Translations under genes and position numbers: made by a program
Shown here: positions 1 through 8,466 of the stretch, piece after piece
Position numbering within the stretch: position 1 is the stretch's first letter
Layout of the letters: each line of letters starts with the position of its first letter
The notes under the pieces: generated by a model
What the model saw: only the letters and a program-made list of their open reading frames with translations
Told to the model about the DNA's origin: nothing
Database searches by the model: none
Assembly (NCBI RefSeq): GCF_025466085.1
Contig: NZ_JANLOD010000049.1
Location: 248,001-312,000, forward strand
Length of the DNA stretch: 64,000 nt
Direction of reading: 5' to 3'
DNA from: Pseudomonas sp. 14P_8.1_Bac3
GTDB lineage: Bacteria; Pseudomonadota; Gammaproteobacteria; Pseudomonadales; Pseudomonadaceae

Positions 1-718
1 CGGCTTTCTTGTTGACGTCGCCGTAGGTGTTGTCGTCGACGAGGTTCTTCTGGAAGCCGTCCCGTTCTTCGGAATACAGCGACACCCGCGCCGCGAGTTT
101 TTCATCCACCAGCGCGCCGCCGAGGGCACCGCTGACAATCCGTTCGTTCTTGCTGCCAAAGCCGATGGTGCCGAACCCGTCGGTGTCGAAGGTCGGCTTC
201 CTGGAGATGATGTTCACCGCACCGGCGGTGGTGTTCTTGCCGTAAAGAGTGCCCTGCGGACCGCGCAGAATCTCGACCCGCTCCAGGTCGAACAACGGCC
301 CGCCACCGGCAATCGGTGCGTTCAGATAAACGTCATCGGCGTAGATCCCCACCGGGAATACCGTGGCCGCGCCGGTGTCACCGGTGCCCAGGCCACGAAT
401 GTACCAACGCGGTCGTCCATCGCCGTCGGGGTTTTTCGCCGCGACGTTGGGAACGAAAGTCGTCAGGTCGCCGATGTAGCGCACGCCGTCCGCCACCAGG
501 TTGGTGCCCTGTATCGCCGACACCGCGACCGGAACGTCTTGCAGCGTTTCTTCCCGGTGTTGAGCGGTGACGGTGACGGTCTTGAGTGAAGGCTCCGTGG
601 TGGTCTTGTTGCTGTCGGCTTCCGTGGCTTCTGCGGCCAGTAACCCCTCGCTGACGCCGCCCCCGGCAAGCAGCAAGCTGAGCCAGATACTCTTGGTGAT
701 TGGATTAAGTTTATGCAT
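1..718 (-). CDS. TonB-dependent outer-membrane receptor, N-terminal part
   Basis: The gene runs off the left edge, so only about 239 N-terminal residues are visible. It starts with a signal peptide (about residues 1-30, ending near LLAAEA), followed by a TonB-box-like stretch (KTVTVTAQ) and a plug domain with the typical YIRGLG and VEILRGPQGTLYGKNTTAG motifs. Such receptors use TonB energy to import a bound ligand across the outer membrane. The start is set by a strong GGGGGAG ribosome site just upstream. A sigma-54-type promoter lies about 40 bases before the start, which ties the receptor to the sulfur genes beside it. The ligand is unknown; an organosulfur compound or sulfate ester is inferred from context only. 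Confidence 0.9.
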   Translation of the reverse strand, partial: MHKLNPITKSIWLSLLLAGGGVSEGLLAAEATEADSNKTTTEPSLKTVTVTAQHREETLQDVPVAVSAIQGTNLVADGVRYIGDLTTFVPNVAAKNPDGDGRPRWYIRGLGTGDTGAATVFPVGIYADDVYLNAPIAGGGPLFDLERVEILRGPQGTLYGKNTTAGAVNIISRKPTFDTDGFGTIGFGSKNERIVSGALGGALVDEKLAARVSLYSEERDGFQKNLVDDNTYGDVNKKA

Positions 719-756
719 GTGAATCTCCCCCGTTAAAGTTTTGCTAAGAGGGCTAG

Positions 757-772
757 AGCAGAGATCGTGCCA
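757..772 (-). promoter_or_regulatory. sigma-54 (-24/-12) promoter of the TonB receptor
   Basis: Read on the minus strand the site is TGGCACGATCTCTGCT. It has the invariant GG and GC at the required spacing and matches TGGCACG-N4-TTGCW in all but one fixed position. Transcription would start near 746, giving a leader of about 28 bases before the receptor ATG at 718. Confidence 0.75.
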
Positions 773-933
773 AGTGTTTTTAATGGTTCTTTAGTTTTAT
801 TAAAGTATTGTTTTGTATAGGTTTTATTGTTGATTAAAGTTGCAGGTTCAGGCGTTTTTTAATAGGTGCGTTAGTTGGATCCAGTATGGCGCTAAGAGCC
901 TGTCATGGATTCAGCAGAAAGTTGCTTGGCGGG

Positions 934-950
934 TGTTGCTGGAGCAGCAG
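934..950. promoter_or_regulatory. Shared upstream element, copy A (putative enhancer site)
   Basis: TGTTGCTGGAGCAGCAG contains the inverted repeat TGCTG-GAG-CAGCA. The stretch CTGGAGCAGCAG recurs exactly at 4582-4593 and in near-identical form at 9923-9934, each time upstream of a sigma-54-type promoter. It sits about 160 bases upstream of the receptor -24 element, a usual distance for a bacterial enhancer-binding protein. A second TGTTGCTGG lies at 967-975. The regulator is not encoded in this window; an SfnR-like activator is a guess. Confidence 0.5.
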
Positions 951-1003
951 CGGTGGGGCGGGGATGTGTTGCTGGGCACGCAATGTGTAGGCCTTGCGCA
1001 GGC

Positions 1004-1068
1004 TATCGCCAGCAAGCCGGCTCCTGCAGGGGTGACGCAAAACCTGTGGGAGCCGGCTTGCCGGCGAT
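1004..1068. repeat. REP element pair (BIME)
   Basis: Two REP units face each other: ATCGCCAGCAAGCCGGCTCC at about 1004-1030 and its inverted counterpart (GGGAGCCGGCTTGCCGGCGAT) at about 1043-1068. Such pairs are typical of intergenic Pseudomonas DNA and may end the transcript of the DszB-like operon. Confidence 0.75.
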
Positions 1069-1093
1069 TGCGGTCTTACAAACGACGAATGAC

Positions 1094-2152
1094 TCAAACC
1101 GCCAATCGCGACGTCGAACCAATCACCGTCTCCAGCGCGCTGAAATCGATCCACTCGCGCACATCGAACCGTCGTGGAATGAAATCCCAGCGATGCAGGA
1201 AATCGGTGAAATCCTGCAGCGCCTCGATCGAACGTGCATCCAGGGTCGTGCGCAAACGCCGATGCGCATCTTCGCCGTACGCCGCGGCCACCCAGTACTC
1301 GCTGGTGTTCAATTCCCGCGCCAGAAAGCGCCGGGTTTCATCCGGATTGGCCCACGCCCATTGTTCGGTGCGCAACACGGTATCGACGATTTTCACGCTG
1401 GCGTCGAAATGCTCGTGCAGCAGATGGGTGTCCACGGTCAGCGTGCGTGGCGTGCCGTTGTTCGAGCGAATCAGCGGGTCCGGGTGCGAGCCGGTATCGA
1501 CCACCACGTGCAAACCGAATTCGTTCGCCAGGTGGACCGCATGGGCACCCTTGAGGAAGATCGCGTCGATGTCGCCGCGCAACAGGCCGATCAGTTCGTT
1601 GTTGCGTTTGCTGAAGCGCGAAACACCCAGGCTGACTTCCGAGCCGAAGACGTGCTGCTTCTGATCGTCGCTGTAGGTGCCGCCATAGGGATAGTCCACC
1701 AGCTCGACATCGGACACTTCCAGGCCTTCGAGCTTGAGGGCGTTTTCCAGGCCGCGCAGGGCCTGGGCGCGGGTGAAGTCGATTTGCACGTTGGCCCATT
1801 TCGGCACGCCGAAACGACGGTTTTTCAGGTCGCGAATGCTCTTCACACCGCTTTCCGCGGTGGTCAGGATCAACTGCACCTCATCGCTCCACGACAACCC
1901 CAGCACCCGGGTTTTCACGCCGCTGGCGTAGGCCCAGATCGCCGGAATGTTGCCGCCATGGCGCACCGAATTTTTCAGGTGATGGTCGTAGTGGGCTTCG
2001 CGAACCTCTCGCTCACTGGATTCGCGCAAGGACTGAATGTTGGTGCCGAACGGCAGGAAGGCTTCCGCCAGGCGCCCGGACTGCACGGCGATGCCAAGCC
2101 CGGTGGGCACCGGGCTGTGGGTGTACCAAAGCGTATCGAGTGGTTTGCTCAT
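1094..2152 (-). CDS. DszB-like desulfinase-family protein with Cys-to-Ser change (paralogue 1)
   Basis: A 352-residue protein of the DszB / NMT1-SsuA-like fold. DszB hydrolyses an aryl sulfinate to release sulfite, using Cys27, His60 and Arg70 (family knowledge, recalled). Here the matching positions are Ser13 (in YTHSPVP), His54 and Arg64 (H-x9-R followed by HGGNIP). The nucleophilic cysteine is therefore replaced by serine, encoded by AGC. There is no signal peptide, which argues against a periplasmic binding protein despite the shared fold. It lies 36 bases downstream of a close paralogue and is the last gene of the operon starting at 4422. It may be an inactive or altered enzyme, a substrate carrier, or a partner of the neighbouring copy. 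Confidence 0.8.
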   Translation of the reverse strand: MSKPLDTLWYTHSPVPTGLGIAVQSGRLAEAFLPFGTNIQSLRESSEREVREAHYDHHLKNSVRHGGNIPAIWAYASGVKTRVLGLSWSDEVQLILTTAESGVKSIRDLKNRRFGVPKWANVQIDFTRAQALRGLENALKLEGLEVSDVELVDYPYGGTYSDDQKQHVFGSEVSLGVSRFSKRNNELIGLLRGDIDAIFLKGAHAVHLANEFGLHVVVDTGSHPDPLIRSNNGTPRTLTVDTHLLHEHFDASVKIVDTVLRTEQWAWANPDETRRFLARELNTSEYWVAAAYGEDAHRRLRTTLDARSIEALQDFTDFLHRWDFIPRRFDVREWIDFSALETVIGSTSRLAV

Positions 2153-2188
2153 AAGGGTCTTCAGTTCGAATCCATGAAACCTGGCGGG

Positions 2189-3241
2189 TTAGCCTGCCAG
2201 TGCGGTGGGTGCTTCGAGCAACGCTTGCAGCGGCCTTGGATCAATCCAGTCGCGCACATCGAAGCTGTTCGGGATGAAGCGCCAGCGATGCAGGAAGTGC
2301 GTGAAATCCTGCAAGGCGTTGATGGCTTGCTCGTCGAGTTCGGTGCGCAGGCGCAGGTGCGCGTCATCGCCGTACGCGGCACTGACCCAGTATTCGCTGC
2401 TGTTGGTTTCCCGGGCCAGGTAGCGTCGGGTTTCTTCCGGGTGGATGTGCGCCCATTGTTCGGCGCGCAGCACGGAATCGAGGATGCCGGTGGCGACGTC
2501 GAAATGCTGGTCCAGCAGGTTCAGGTCCACTGCCAGGGTGCGCGGGGTGCCGTTGTTGCTGCGAATCAGCGGGTCGGGGTGCGAGCCGGTATCGATCACC
2601 GTGTGCAGACCAAATTCATGGGCCTGGCGGGCCGCGCTGGCGCCCTTGAGGAAAATCGCATCGACCTCGCCGCGCAGCAGGCCGACCAGTTCCAGGTTGC
2701 GACCCTCTACCCGCTGAGCGCTGACCGGCGTGCCGTTCACGGTCTGCACCTGCGGGTCGCTGAACGTACCGTCGTAACGGAAGTTGACCAGCTGCACGTC
2801 GCCGACTTGCAGGCCCTCCAGCTTGAGCGCGTTTTCCAGGCCGCGCAGGGCCTGGGCGCGAGTGAAGTCGATCTGCGCCCCGGCCCAGTCCGGCAGGCCA
2901 AAACGCCGGCCTTTGAGATCTTTGACGGTTTTGATGCCGCTGTCGGCGCGGGTCAGGATCAGTTGCACTTCATCAGCCCAGGACAGGCCGATCACACGGG
3001 TTTCCCGACCCTGTGCGCGCGCCCAGATCGCCGGGATGTTGCCGCCGTGGCGCACGGAATTACGCAAGGTGTGATCGAAATGCGATTCACGCACGGCTTT
3101 GTCAGCGGACTCGCGCAGCGACTGAACCTCGGTACCGAGGGCGCCGACGGTGTCTTGCAGCCAGCCTTTCTGCACGGCGATGCCAAGCCCGGTCGGGACC
3201 GGACAGCGGGTGTACCAGAGAGTGTCGAGTGGTTGTGTCAT
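2189..3241 (-). CDS. DszB-like desulfinase (paralogue 2)
   Basis: A 350-residue paralogue of the gene that follows it. It keeps all three residues that match the DszB catalytic set: Cys13 (in YTRCPVP), His54 and Arg64 with the RHGGNIP motif. The predicted reaction is hydrolysis of a sulfinate to sulfite plus the desulfurised product in the cytoplasm; no signal peptide is present. The start at 3241 was chosen because the family motif begins directly at MTQPLDTLWY; the reading frame continues far upstream only by overlapping the monooxygenase gene antisense-free region in low-quality sequence. It lies 20 bases after the SsuD-like monooxygenase, fitting one operon. Databases may label it an ABC substrate-binding protein. 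Confidence 0.82.
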   Translation of the reverse strand: MTQPLDTLWYTRCPVPTGLGIAVQKGWLQDTVGALGTEVQSLRESADKAVRESHFDHTLRNSVRHGGNIPAIWARAQGRETRVIGLSWADEVQLILTRADSGIKTVKDLKGRRFGLPDWAGAQIDFTRAQALRGLENALKLEGLQVGDVQLVNFRYDGTFSDPQVQTVNGTPVSAQRVEGRNLELVGLLRGEVDAIFLKGASAARQAHEFGLHTVIDTGSHPDPLIRSNNGTPRTLAVDLNLLDQHFDVATGILDSVLRAEQWAHIHPEETRRYLARETNSSEYWVSAAYGDDAHLRLRTELDEQAINALQDFTHFLHRWRFIPNSFDVRDWIDPRPLQALLEAPTALAG

Positions 3242-3261
3242 GGATGATTCTCCCGCAGCGT

Positions 3262-4422
3262 TCAGGCGCTGGCCTTCAAGTGAGTGGCAGGGGTGGCGAC
3301 CGCGCGTTGATGCACCAGCGGCAGCACTTCCTGGCCGATGCGCAAGGCTTCTTCCAGGTGCGGATTGCCGGCGAGGATGAACGTCGAGAACCCGGCGTCG
3401 CGGTATTCCGACAGGCGTTCGGCGATGTTCTGGTGGCTGCCCACCAGGCCCACGGTCGGCCCCGGTTTGGCCTTGGCGAAACCGGCCCACAGGTTCGGGC
3501 CGATGATCAGGTCGTCGAAGCGATCGACGTTCTGGTGGTAGGCCGTCTGCCGCGCGCCGCCGACCGAATCGGAGCCGCTGGTAAAGCCTTTGGCGACCAC
3601 GCTGCTTTTGCCGTCGAGCTTGTCGAACTGGCGACGCAGATCTTTCCACGCCTGCTCTTCGGTTTCCCGGGCGAACAGGTCGACGCGCAAGCCGAAACGC
3701 ACGCTGCGGCCTTGCTTGTCCGCCAGTTCGCGGACCCGCTCGATGTGCGGCTTGAGCTTGTCGATCGGTTCGGCCCAGTTGAGGTAAACGTCGGCGTGCC
3801 TGGCGGCGACCTCCAGCGCAGCGTCGGAGAATCCGGAGAAATACACCCCGGGTTTGCGCTCGTTGTGCAGGCCGTGGGGCAGGGCGCCATTCTCCAGTTG
3901 GTAGATATCGCCGTCGTAGGAGAAGCGCTCGTTCTCCCAGAGGCCCTGGATGATGTCGAGGAATTCGCCAGTGCGCTTGTAGCGCAGGTCGTGTTCGAGG
4001 AAATCACCGTTGGCGCGCTGACTGGCCGGGTTGCCACCGGTGATGATGTTCCACTCCAGGCGGCCGCGGCTGAGGTTCTGCAAGATCGCCGCCTGCTGGG
4101 CGGCGTAGGCCGGCAGGGTCCAGGTGGCCTGGAACGCGATCAGGAATTTGATCCGCCGGGTTTCCCGGGCCAGCGCCGCGGCGGCGATCCACGGCTCAGG
4201 GCCGGTGGGCAACAGGGCGCCTTCGAACCCGGCCAGTTCCGCGGCCTTCGCGACCTGGGCGATGTAGTCGATGTAAGTGAAGTCGTCCGGTTCACCGTTG
4301 GGCAAACGCCCTGGCGCGATGTTGCCGGGACGGTAGTGCGGGTTACCGCGGTTGTGCTTGTCCGTGGTCAATTGCGGACCGTCGGTACCCAGCGGCAGGC
4401 GCCAGAAAAATTCAGTGCTCAT
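3262..4422 (-). CDS. SsuD/DszA-type FMN-dependent monooxygenase (luciferase-like family)
   Basis: A 386-residue bacterial luciferase-like monooxygenase of the alkanesulfonate monooxygenase type. Typical stretches are LLPTGPEPW near residue 70, NIITGGNP near 130, the RYKRTGEF segment, and a C-terminal IIGPNLWAGF...TVGLVGS block. Family members use reduced FMN and oxygen to cleave C-S bonds of sulfonates or sulfones. The ATG at 4422 follows an AGGAG site by seven bases, which rules out the ATG six codons upstream. It is first in an operon with the two DszB-like genes, a DszA-then-DszB arrangement. No FMN reductase is seen nearby, so reduced flavin must come from elsewhere. The substrate is not known. 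Confidence 0.87.
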   Translation of the reverse strand: MSTEFFWRLPLGTDGPQLTTDKHNRGNPHYRPGNIAPGRLPNGEPDDFTYIDYIAQVAKAAELAGFEGALLPTGPEPWIAAAALARETRRIKFLIAFQATWTLPAYAAQQAAILQNLSRGRLEWNIITGGNPASQRANGDFLEHDLRYKRTGEFLDIIQGLWENERFSYDGDIYQLENGALPHGLHNERKPGVYFSGFSDAALEVAARHADVYLNWAEPIDKLKPHIERVRELADKQGRSVRFGLRVDLFARETEEQAWKDLRRQFDKLDGKSSVVAKGFTSGSDSVGGARQTAYHQNVDRFDDLIIGPNLWAGFAKAKPGPTVGLVGSHQNIAERLSEYRDAGFSTFILAGNPHLEEALRIGQEVLPLVHQRAVATPATHLKASA

Positions 4423-4486
4423 GGGATGCTCCTGATTCAAGTACGCGTTGCGTCGCGCAAATGCGTGGACGCCTTGTCAGGGTGGT

Positions 4487-4502
4487 TGCAACGGACATGC
4501 CA
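4487..4502 (-). promoter_or_regulatory. sigma-54 (-24/-12) promoter of the monooxygenase/DszB operon
   Basis: On the minus strand the site is TGGCATGTCCGTTGCA, a match to TGGCACG-N4-TTGCW with one change. Transcription would begin near 4476, about 54 bases before the ATG at 4422. Confidence 0.78.
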
Positions 4503-4574
4503 TGGTCAGCGAGTCGGGTTTCGGCCCGTGGCGGCGGGTGTTTGCCTGGGATGGTTGAGCAATCAGCGGGTAGA

Positions 4575-4593
4575 GCTGCTTCTGGAGCAGCAG
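4575..4593. promoter_or_regulatory. Shared upstream element, copy B (putative enhancer site)
   Basis: GCTGCT and AGCAGC form a perfect inverted repeat around TCTGG, and the right half reads CTGGAGCAGCAG, identical to copy A. It lies about 75-90 bases upstream of the -24 element of the monooxygenase operon. The role as an enhancer is inferred from position and recurrence. Confidence 0.5.
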
Positions 4594-4655
4594 TCCGTCA
4601 GCAGTGGTTGTTCGGGGTGCAGCAGGTGGTTTTGCGCTGTTATGCCGATCGTCTT

Positions 4656-4704
4656 CGCCAGCAAGTCGGCGCCTAGGTAGGAGCCGGCTTGCTGGCAATG
4701 GCGG
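4656..4704. repeat. REP element with imperfect inverted partner
   Basis: CGCCAGCAAGTCGGCGCCTA is followed by the inverted TAGGAGCCGGCTTGCTGGC. The unit lies just after the stop of the ABC exporter gene ending at 4711 and could form a terminator-like hairpin. Confidence 0.65.
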
Positions 4705-4710
4705 TCTCAC

Positions 4711-6579
4711 TCACGCCGGGGCGGTGGCGACGATATCGTCTATCGACGCCCCTGCTTCGGCACTGCGCAGGTAGGTCTGGTACAGCGCCGCATACGCGCC
4801 GCCCTGATCGATCAACTGCCTGTGCGGCCCTTGCTCGACCAAACGCCCTTGGCGAATCACCGCAATGCGGTCGGCATCGCGGATGGTCGCCAGACGGTGG
4901 GCAATGATGATTGCAGTGCGGCCCTCGCAGAGTCGGCGAAACGCGCGCTGAATGCGCCGCTCGGTGTGGATGTCGACGGCCGAGGTGGCCTCGTCCAGCA
5001 CCAGCACCGCCGGATCCGCGAGGTAGGCGCGGACCAGGCACACCAGCTGCCGCTGGCCATGGCTCAAGTGTGCCCCCAGCGGCCCGACTTCGGTGTGGTA
5101 CTGATGCGGCAGGCGCTCCAGCACTTCGTCGGCACCGAGCTCGCGGGCCGCGGCGATCAGGCGGGCATCGTCGGCCTCCGGCGCGGCGAGGCGCAGGTTG
5201 TCGAGGATGCTGCCGCTGAACAGCACATTGTCCTGCAACACCACGCCGACGTTACGTCGCAGTTCCTGCTGGGTGAGGTCGCGGACATCAATACCGTCGA
5301 GTTTCACCGCCCCCGATTGCGCTTCATAAAAACGCGTCAGCAACTGCACCAGGGTGCTCTTGCCGTGACCGGAGGGGCCGACAATCGCCAGCACCTCACC
5401 GGCCGGAATGTGCAGGTCCAGGTCATTGATCACCGGTGCGGACTGACCGGCATCGTAGGCAAAGCGCACCTGCTCAAAACTGACTTCGCCGCGGGCCTTG
5501 CCAACCCGCAGAGGCGCAGCGCTGTCAGTGATTTCCGGGCGCGTATCGAGCAGCAGGAAGATCCGCTGCGCCGAGGCCGAACCGGTGGCGTAGCGCTCGA
5601 ACAGGTCGGAAAGCTCCTGCAAGGGCCCGAGGAACAGGAACACATAAAACAGGCTCTCGGCGATCTGGCCTACGGTCACGTCCGCCTGCGCCAGCCCATA
5701 GGCGCCCACCAGCAACAGCAGCGCCATGCCGGCGGAACTGAGCAGCGCGGTGAAGGGCGCAAACCAGCTGGAGCGCAGGCTGCCGCGAATCAATGCCTGA
5801 TTGAAATCATCCAGCAGGCCGCGGTAGCGCTGCAGGTTGGGTGCCTGTCGCGAACATTGCTGCAACATGCGCGCACCGCTGACACTCTCGACCAGGTGGG
5901 CGGTGAAGCGGCTGCGGTTCTCGGCGACCTTGGCCCAGTTGCGCTGCGAGATACGCTTGAAACTCCAGGTCGCCAGCACCAGCAACGGCACCGTTGCGGC
6001 GAGGCTGAGGAAGAAGCGCGGGTCGATCCGCCACAGCATCACCGCGGCCAGCCCGCAGCGCAGCAGCGCGCCCAGCAGTTCCGGTGGGCCCTGGATCAAC
6101 AGCGGTTCCAGCGCATCGACATCGCGGTCGGCGCGGGAAATGATGCGCCCGGCCTTGGTCCGGTCGAAGTAGCTGACGCTCAGGCTCTGAACGTGGGCAA
6201 ATACCCGCACGCGCAAGTCATTGAGCACGCGGATGGCGGCGCTACCGGCGACGAACTGCGAGACGCCGGCAAGGAGGAATCGCCCGAGCCAGCTGGCCGC
6301 CAGGCCGAGGCCGAGCCACAGCACCAGACGCTCGTCGAGCAGCCAGTGATCGTCCTGCCGGATCAATCCGCGGTCGAGCAACTCGCGCACGAACCACGGG
6401 CGCAGGAACACCGTGCACACCAGCAGCAGCTCAATGCCGATGACGCCGACAATGTGCCCGCGAATCGGTTTCAGCAGCGGTAGCAGGCGGCTGAACATGC
6501 TACGGTCCAGGGCCTTTTTGGCGAGCATCTCTTCAATTTCTATATCGCTCAGGGCCTTGCCGGCGATTGGGTTAGCCAT
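4711..6579 (-). CDS. ABC exporter half-transporter (MdlB-like), catalytic subunit
   Basis: A 622-residue protein with an N-terminal transmembrane domain (membrane spans about 42-60, 88-112, 170-207 and 275-320) and a C-terminal ATPase domain. The ATPase has Walker A GPSGHGKST (401-409), a Walker B ending in LVLDE (catalytic Glu530) and an H-loop IAHRL. Its signature is LSHGQ (505-509) rather than LSGGQ. It starts inside the end of the previous gene (8-base overlap, ATGGCTAA), so the two subunits are translationally coupled and most likely form a heterodimer. The substrate is unknown. Its position between sulfur genes suggests export of a product or toxic intermediate, which is inference. Confidence 0.88.
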   Translation of the reverse strand: MANPIAGKALSDIEIEEMLAKKALDRSMFSRLLPLLKPIRGHIVGVIGIELLLVCTVFLRPWFVRELLDRGLIRQDDHWLLDERLVLWLGLGLAASWLGRFLLAGVSQFVAGSAAIRVLNDLRVRVFAHVQSLSVSYFDRTKAGRIISRADRDVDALEPLLIQGPPELLGALLRCGLAAVMLWRIDPRFFLSLAATVPLLVLATWSFKRISQRNWAKVAENRSRFTAHLVESVSGARMLQQCSRQAPNLQRYRGLLDDFNQALIRGSLRSSWFAPFTALLSSAGMALLLLVGAYGLAQADVTVGQIAESLFYVFLFLGPLQELSDLFERYATGSASAQRIFLLLDTRPEITDSAAPLRVGKARGEVSFEQVRFAYDAGQSAPVINDLDLHIPAGEVLAIVGPSGHGKSTLVQLLTRFYEAQSGAVKLDGIDVRDLTQQELRRNVGVVLQDNVLFSGSILDNLRLAAPEADDARLIAAARELGADEVLERLPHQYHTEVGPLGAHLSHGQRQLVCLVRAYLADPAVLVLDEATSAVDIHTERRIQRAFRRLCEGRTAIIIAHRLATIRDADRIAVIRQGRLVEQGPHRQLIDQGGAYAALYQTYLRSAEAGASIDDIVATAPA

Positions 6580-8353
6580 GATCGATCCCTAGCAGGTCGC
6601 GGTAGTCCGGGTGGGTGTTCAGCAGTTCCGTGTGAGTGCCGTTGGCGACGATGTTGCCGTCCTGCAGCATCAGCACGCGGTCCGCCAGGAGGATGGTCGA
6701 GAGCTTGCTGGAGATCACCAGCAACGTGGTGGCGCGGCCTTGGTCGCGGCGCAGTTGGCGGATGTTGTTCAGCACCTGGCGTTCGCTGATCGCATCCAGG
6801 GCGCTGGTGGCGTCGTCCAGGCAGAGGATGTCCGGTGCGCCGAGCAGGGCGCGGGCCAGGCTCAGACGCTGGCGCTGGCCGCCGGACAGCGTGACACCGC
6901 GATCGCCCAGCGGCGTGGCCAGGCCTTGTGGCAAGCGTTCCAGCACATCTTCCGCGGCGGCCAGGCGCAGACCGTTGCGCAATTGCTGATCGCTGGCGCC
7001 GGGGTGGGTCAGGCGCAGGTTGGCGGCGAGGGTGTCGGAAAACAGGAAGCTTTCCTGCGGCACCACGTGGACCCGCCGTCGCAGCTCGTCGAGGTCCAGC
7101 TGGCGGATGTCCTGCCAGCCGGCGCTGTCCGAACCGATCAGCAGGCGACCGGCACTGATGTCGGTCAGGCGTGGCAACAAGCTGGCCAACAGGCTTTTGC
7201 CGGTGCCGGTGGCGCCCACCAGCGCAACGATTTCGCCCGGCTGCAAGGTCAGCGAACAGTCGTGCAGAATGTCCAGGCCGCCGCCAGGGGCGCTGACGTT
7301 GACGTGTTCCAGTTTCAGCCCCAACGGTGTGTCGGGCAGGGTGGCGCTGCCGCTGCGGATGGCGGCCGGCTCGTCCAGCAGTTGCCAGATGCGCCCGGCG
7401 CTGGAGCGTGCGTCGGCGAAGGTCTGCATGACCCGGCCAATGCCTTCGATGCGGAACACCAGAGTGGTGGCGATCAGCAGTGAGGTCACCAGCTCGCCGA
7501 TGCCCAACTGCGCGGTGGCCACCAGGTGCGCGCCGTAGACCAGGATCCACACATGGCCGAGGGCGACGACGGCTTGCGGTAACGGAATCCGCGAACTCGA
7601 ATAGGCGAGGGCCTGGCGGGCGTGCTCGGCGAACACCGCCACTTGCCCGGCGAAACGCTGGATGCGGCTGTGCTCCAGGCCAAACGATTTGATCACCCGA
7701 ACCCCGCCGATGCCTTCGCTGAGGTCCTGATTGACCCGGTCGTAGGCCTCGCCGACGGCGCGGTCGAGGCTGACCAGGTGTTCGGTCTGGCGCACGAAAA
7801 TCCACAGGCCGAACACTGTCAGTAGCAGCGGCACCAGGCCCAGCAGCGGGTTGTACCAGCTCAACAGGCCGACCGTGGCCAGCACCACCAACGGCGTTTC
7901 CACCACCTGACGCCAGAAGCTGATCAGGGCGTCGCGCACCTTGTCGGCATCGCGGGTGGTGCGGGTGATCATTTCACCCATCCCGTGTTGCCAGTGATAA
8001 CCCAGGTGCAGGTTCTGCACCTGTTGCAGGATGCGCTCGCGCAGGCGCGTCAGCAGTTCCTGGCTGAGCACCAGCGACAACACGCTGGCGGCGTATTGCA
8101 ACACGCCGCGACCCAGGGCCACGGCGAGCATCAGCCACAGCCAGTACCAGCCGAGGCTGGCGTCGAGACTGCCATCGGCCTGGCGAACCACCGCACGACC
8201 GGCGCTGACGTCGTTGACCGCGTGGCCGATCAACCACTGCTGCCAGACCAGCCCGAGGTTCACCGCGATATACAACGCCGCCACCAGGGCGAAGCGCCAG
8301 GGCATCTCCCGGTAAATCGCCAGGCTGCGCAAGAGGGGGTGTTTTTCGCTCAT
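6572..8353 (-). CDS. ABC exporter half-transporter (MdlA-like), degenerate ATPase site
   Basis: A 593-residue partner of the downstream half-transporter. The membrane domain covers about residues 20-320. The ATPase domain has Walker A GATGTGKS (380-387) and a canonical signature LSGGQ (489-493). However, the residue after the Walker B Asp513 is Asp514 instead of Glu, and the H-loop reads ISSKL, so the usual His is Ser549. This is the pattern of heterodimeric exporters with one weak ATP site. The start at 8353 gives MSEKHPLLRS; a longer frame to 8470 would run through a REP element and is unlikely. Confidence 0.87.
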   Translation of the reverse strand: MSEKHPLLRSLAIYREMPWRFALVAALYIAVNLGLVWQQWLIGHAVNDVSAGRAVVRQADGSLDASLGWYWLWLMLAVALGRGVLQYAASVLSLVLSQELLTRLRERILQQVQNLHLGYHWQHGMGEMITRTTRDADKVRDALISFWRQVVETPLVVLATVGLLSWYNPLLGLVPLLLTVFGLWIFVRQTEHLVSLDRAVGEAYDRVNQDLSEGIGGVRVIKSFGLEHSRIQRFAGQVAVFAEHARQALAYSSSRIPLPQAVVALGHVWILVYGAHLVATAQLGIGELVTSLLIATTLVFRIEGIGRVMQTFADARSSAGRIWQLLDEPAAIRSGSATLPDTPLGLKLEHVNVSAPGGGLDILHDCSLTLQPGEIVALVGATGTGKSLLASLLPRLTDISAGRLLIGSDSAGWQDIRQLDLDELRRRVHVVPQESFLFSDTLAANLRLTHPGASDQQLRNGLRLAAAEDVLERLPQGLATPLGDRGVTLSGGQRQRLSLARALLGAPDILCLDDATSALDAISERQVLNNIRQLRRDQGRATTLLVISSKLSTILLADRVLMLQDGNIVANGTHTELLNTHPDYRDLLGIDHG

Positions 8354-8428
8354 GAAAAAACTCTGTGAAGGTGCCAGCCCAAACCCGCGCCGGCGAAGAT
8401 TTTTGTGTTTATCCAGGCATGCGCCGTT

Positions 8429-8458
8429 CCTGCAGGCGCCGGCTTGCCGGCGATGAGG
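8429..8458. repeat. Single REP element
   Basis: CCTGCAGGCGCCGGCTTGCC followed by GGCGATGAGG matches the REP core seen elsewhere in the window. It sits between the exporter start and the end of the SfnB-like gene. Confidence 0.65.
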
Positions 8459-8466
8459 CCCTTGAA

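Larger units (their letters stand above)
719..1093. other. Intergenic region between the receptor and the first DszB-like gene
   Basis: No gene is supported here. The part near the receptor is AT-rich (about 775-850) and carries the sigma-54 promoter. Two copies of TGTTGCTGG lie 33 bases apart at 934-942 and 967-975. A REP pair occupies 1004-1068, next to the end of the DszB-like gene. Confidence 0.7.

Noticed and set aside
905..3247. Long plus-strand open frame opposite the two DszB-like genes
   Set aside because: It is antisense to two well-supported genes, has no family motif or ribosome site, and reflects third-position GC bias.
8354..8400. Possible fifth sigma-54 promoter before the ABC exporter
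   Set aside because: Only a TGGCACC -24-like half is present; the expected TTGC at the -12 position is absent.
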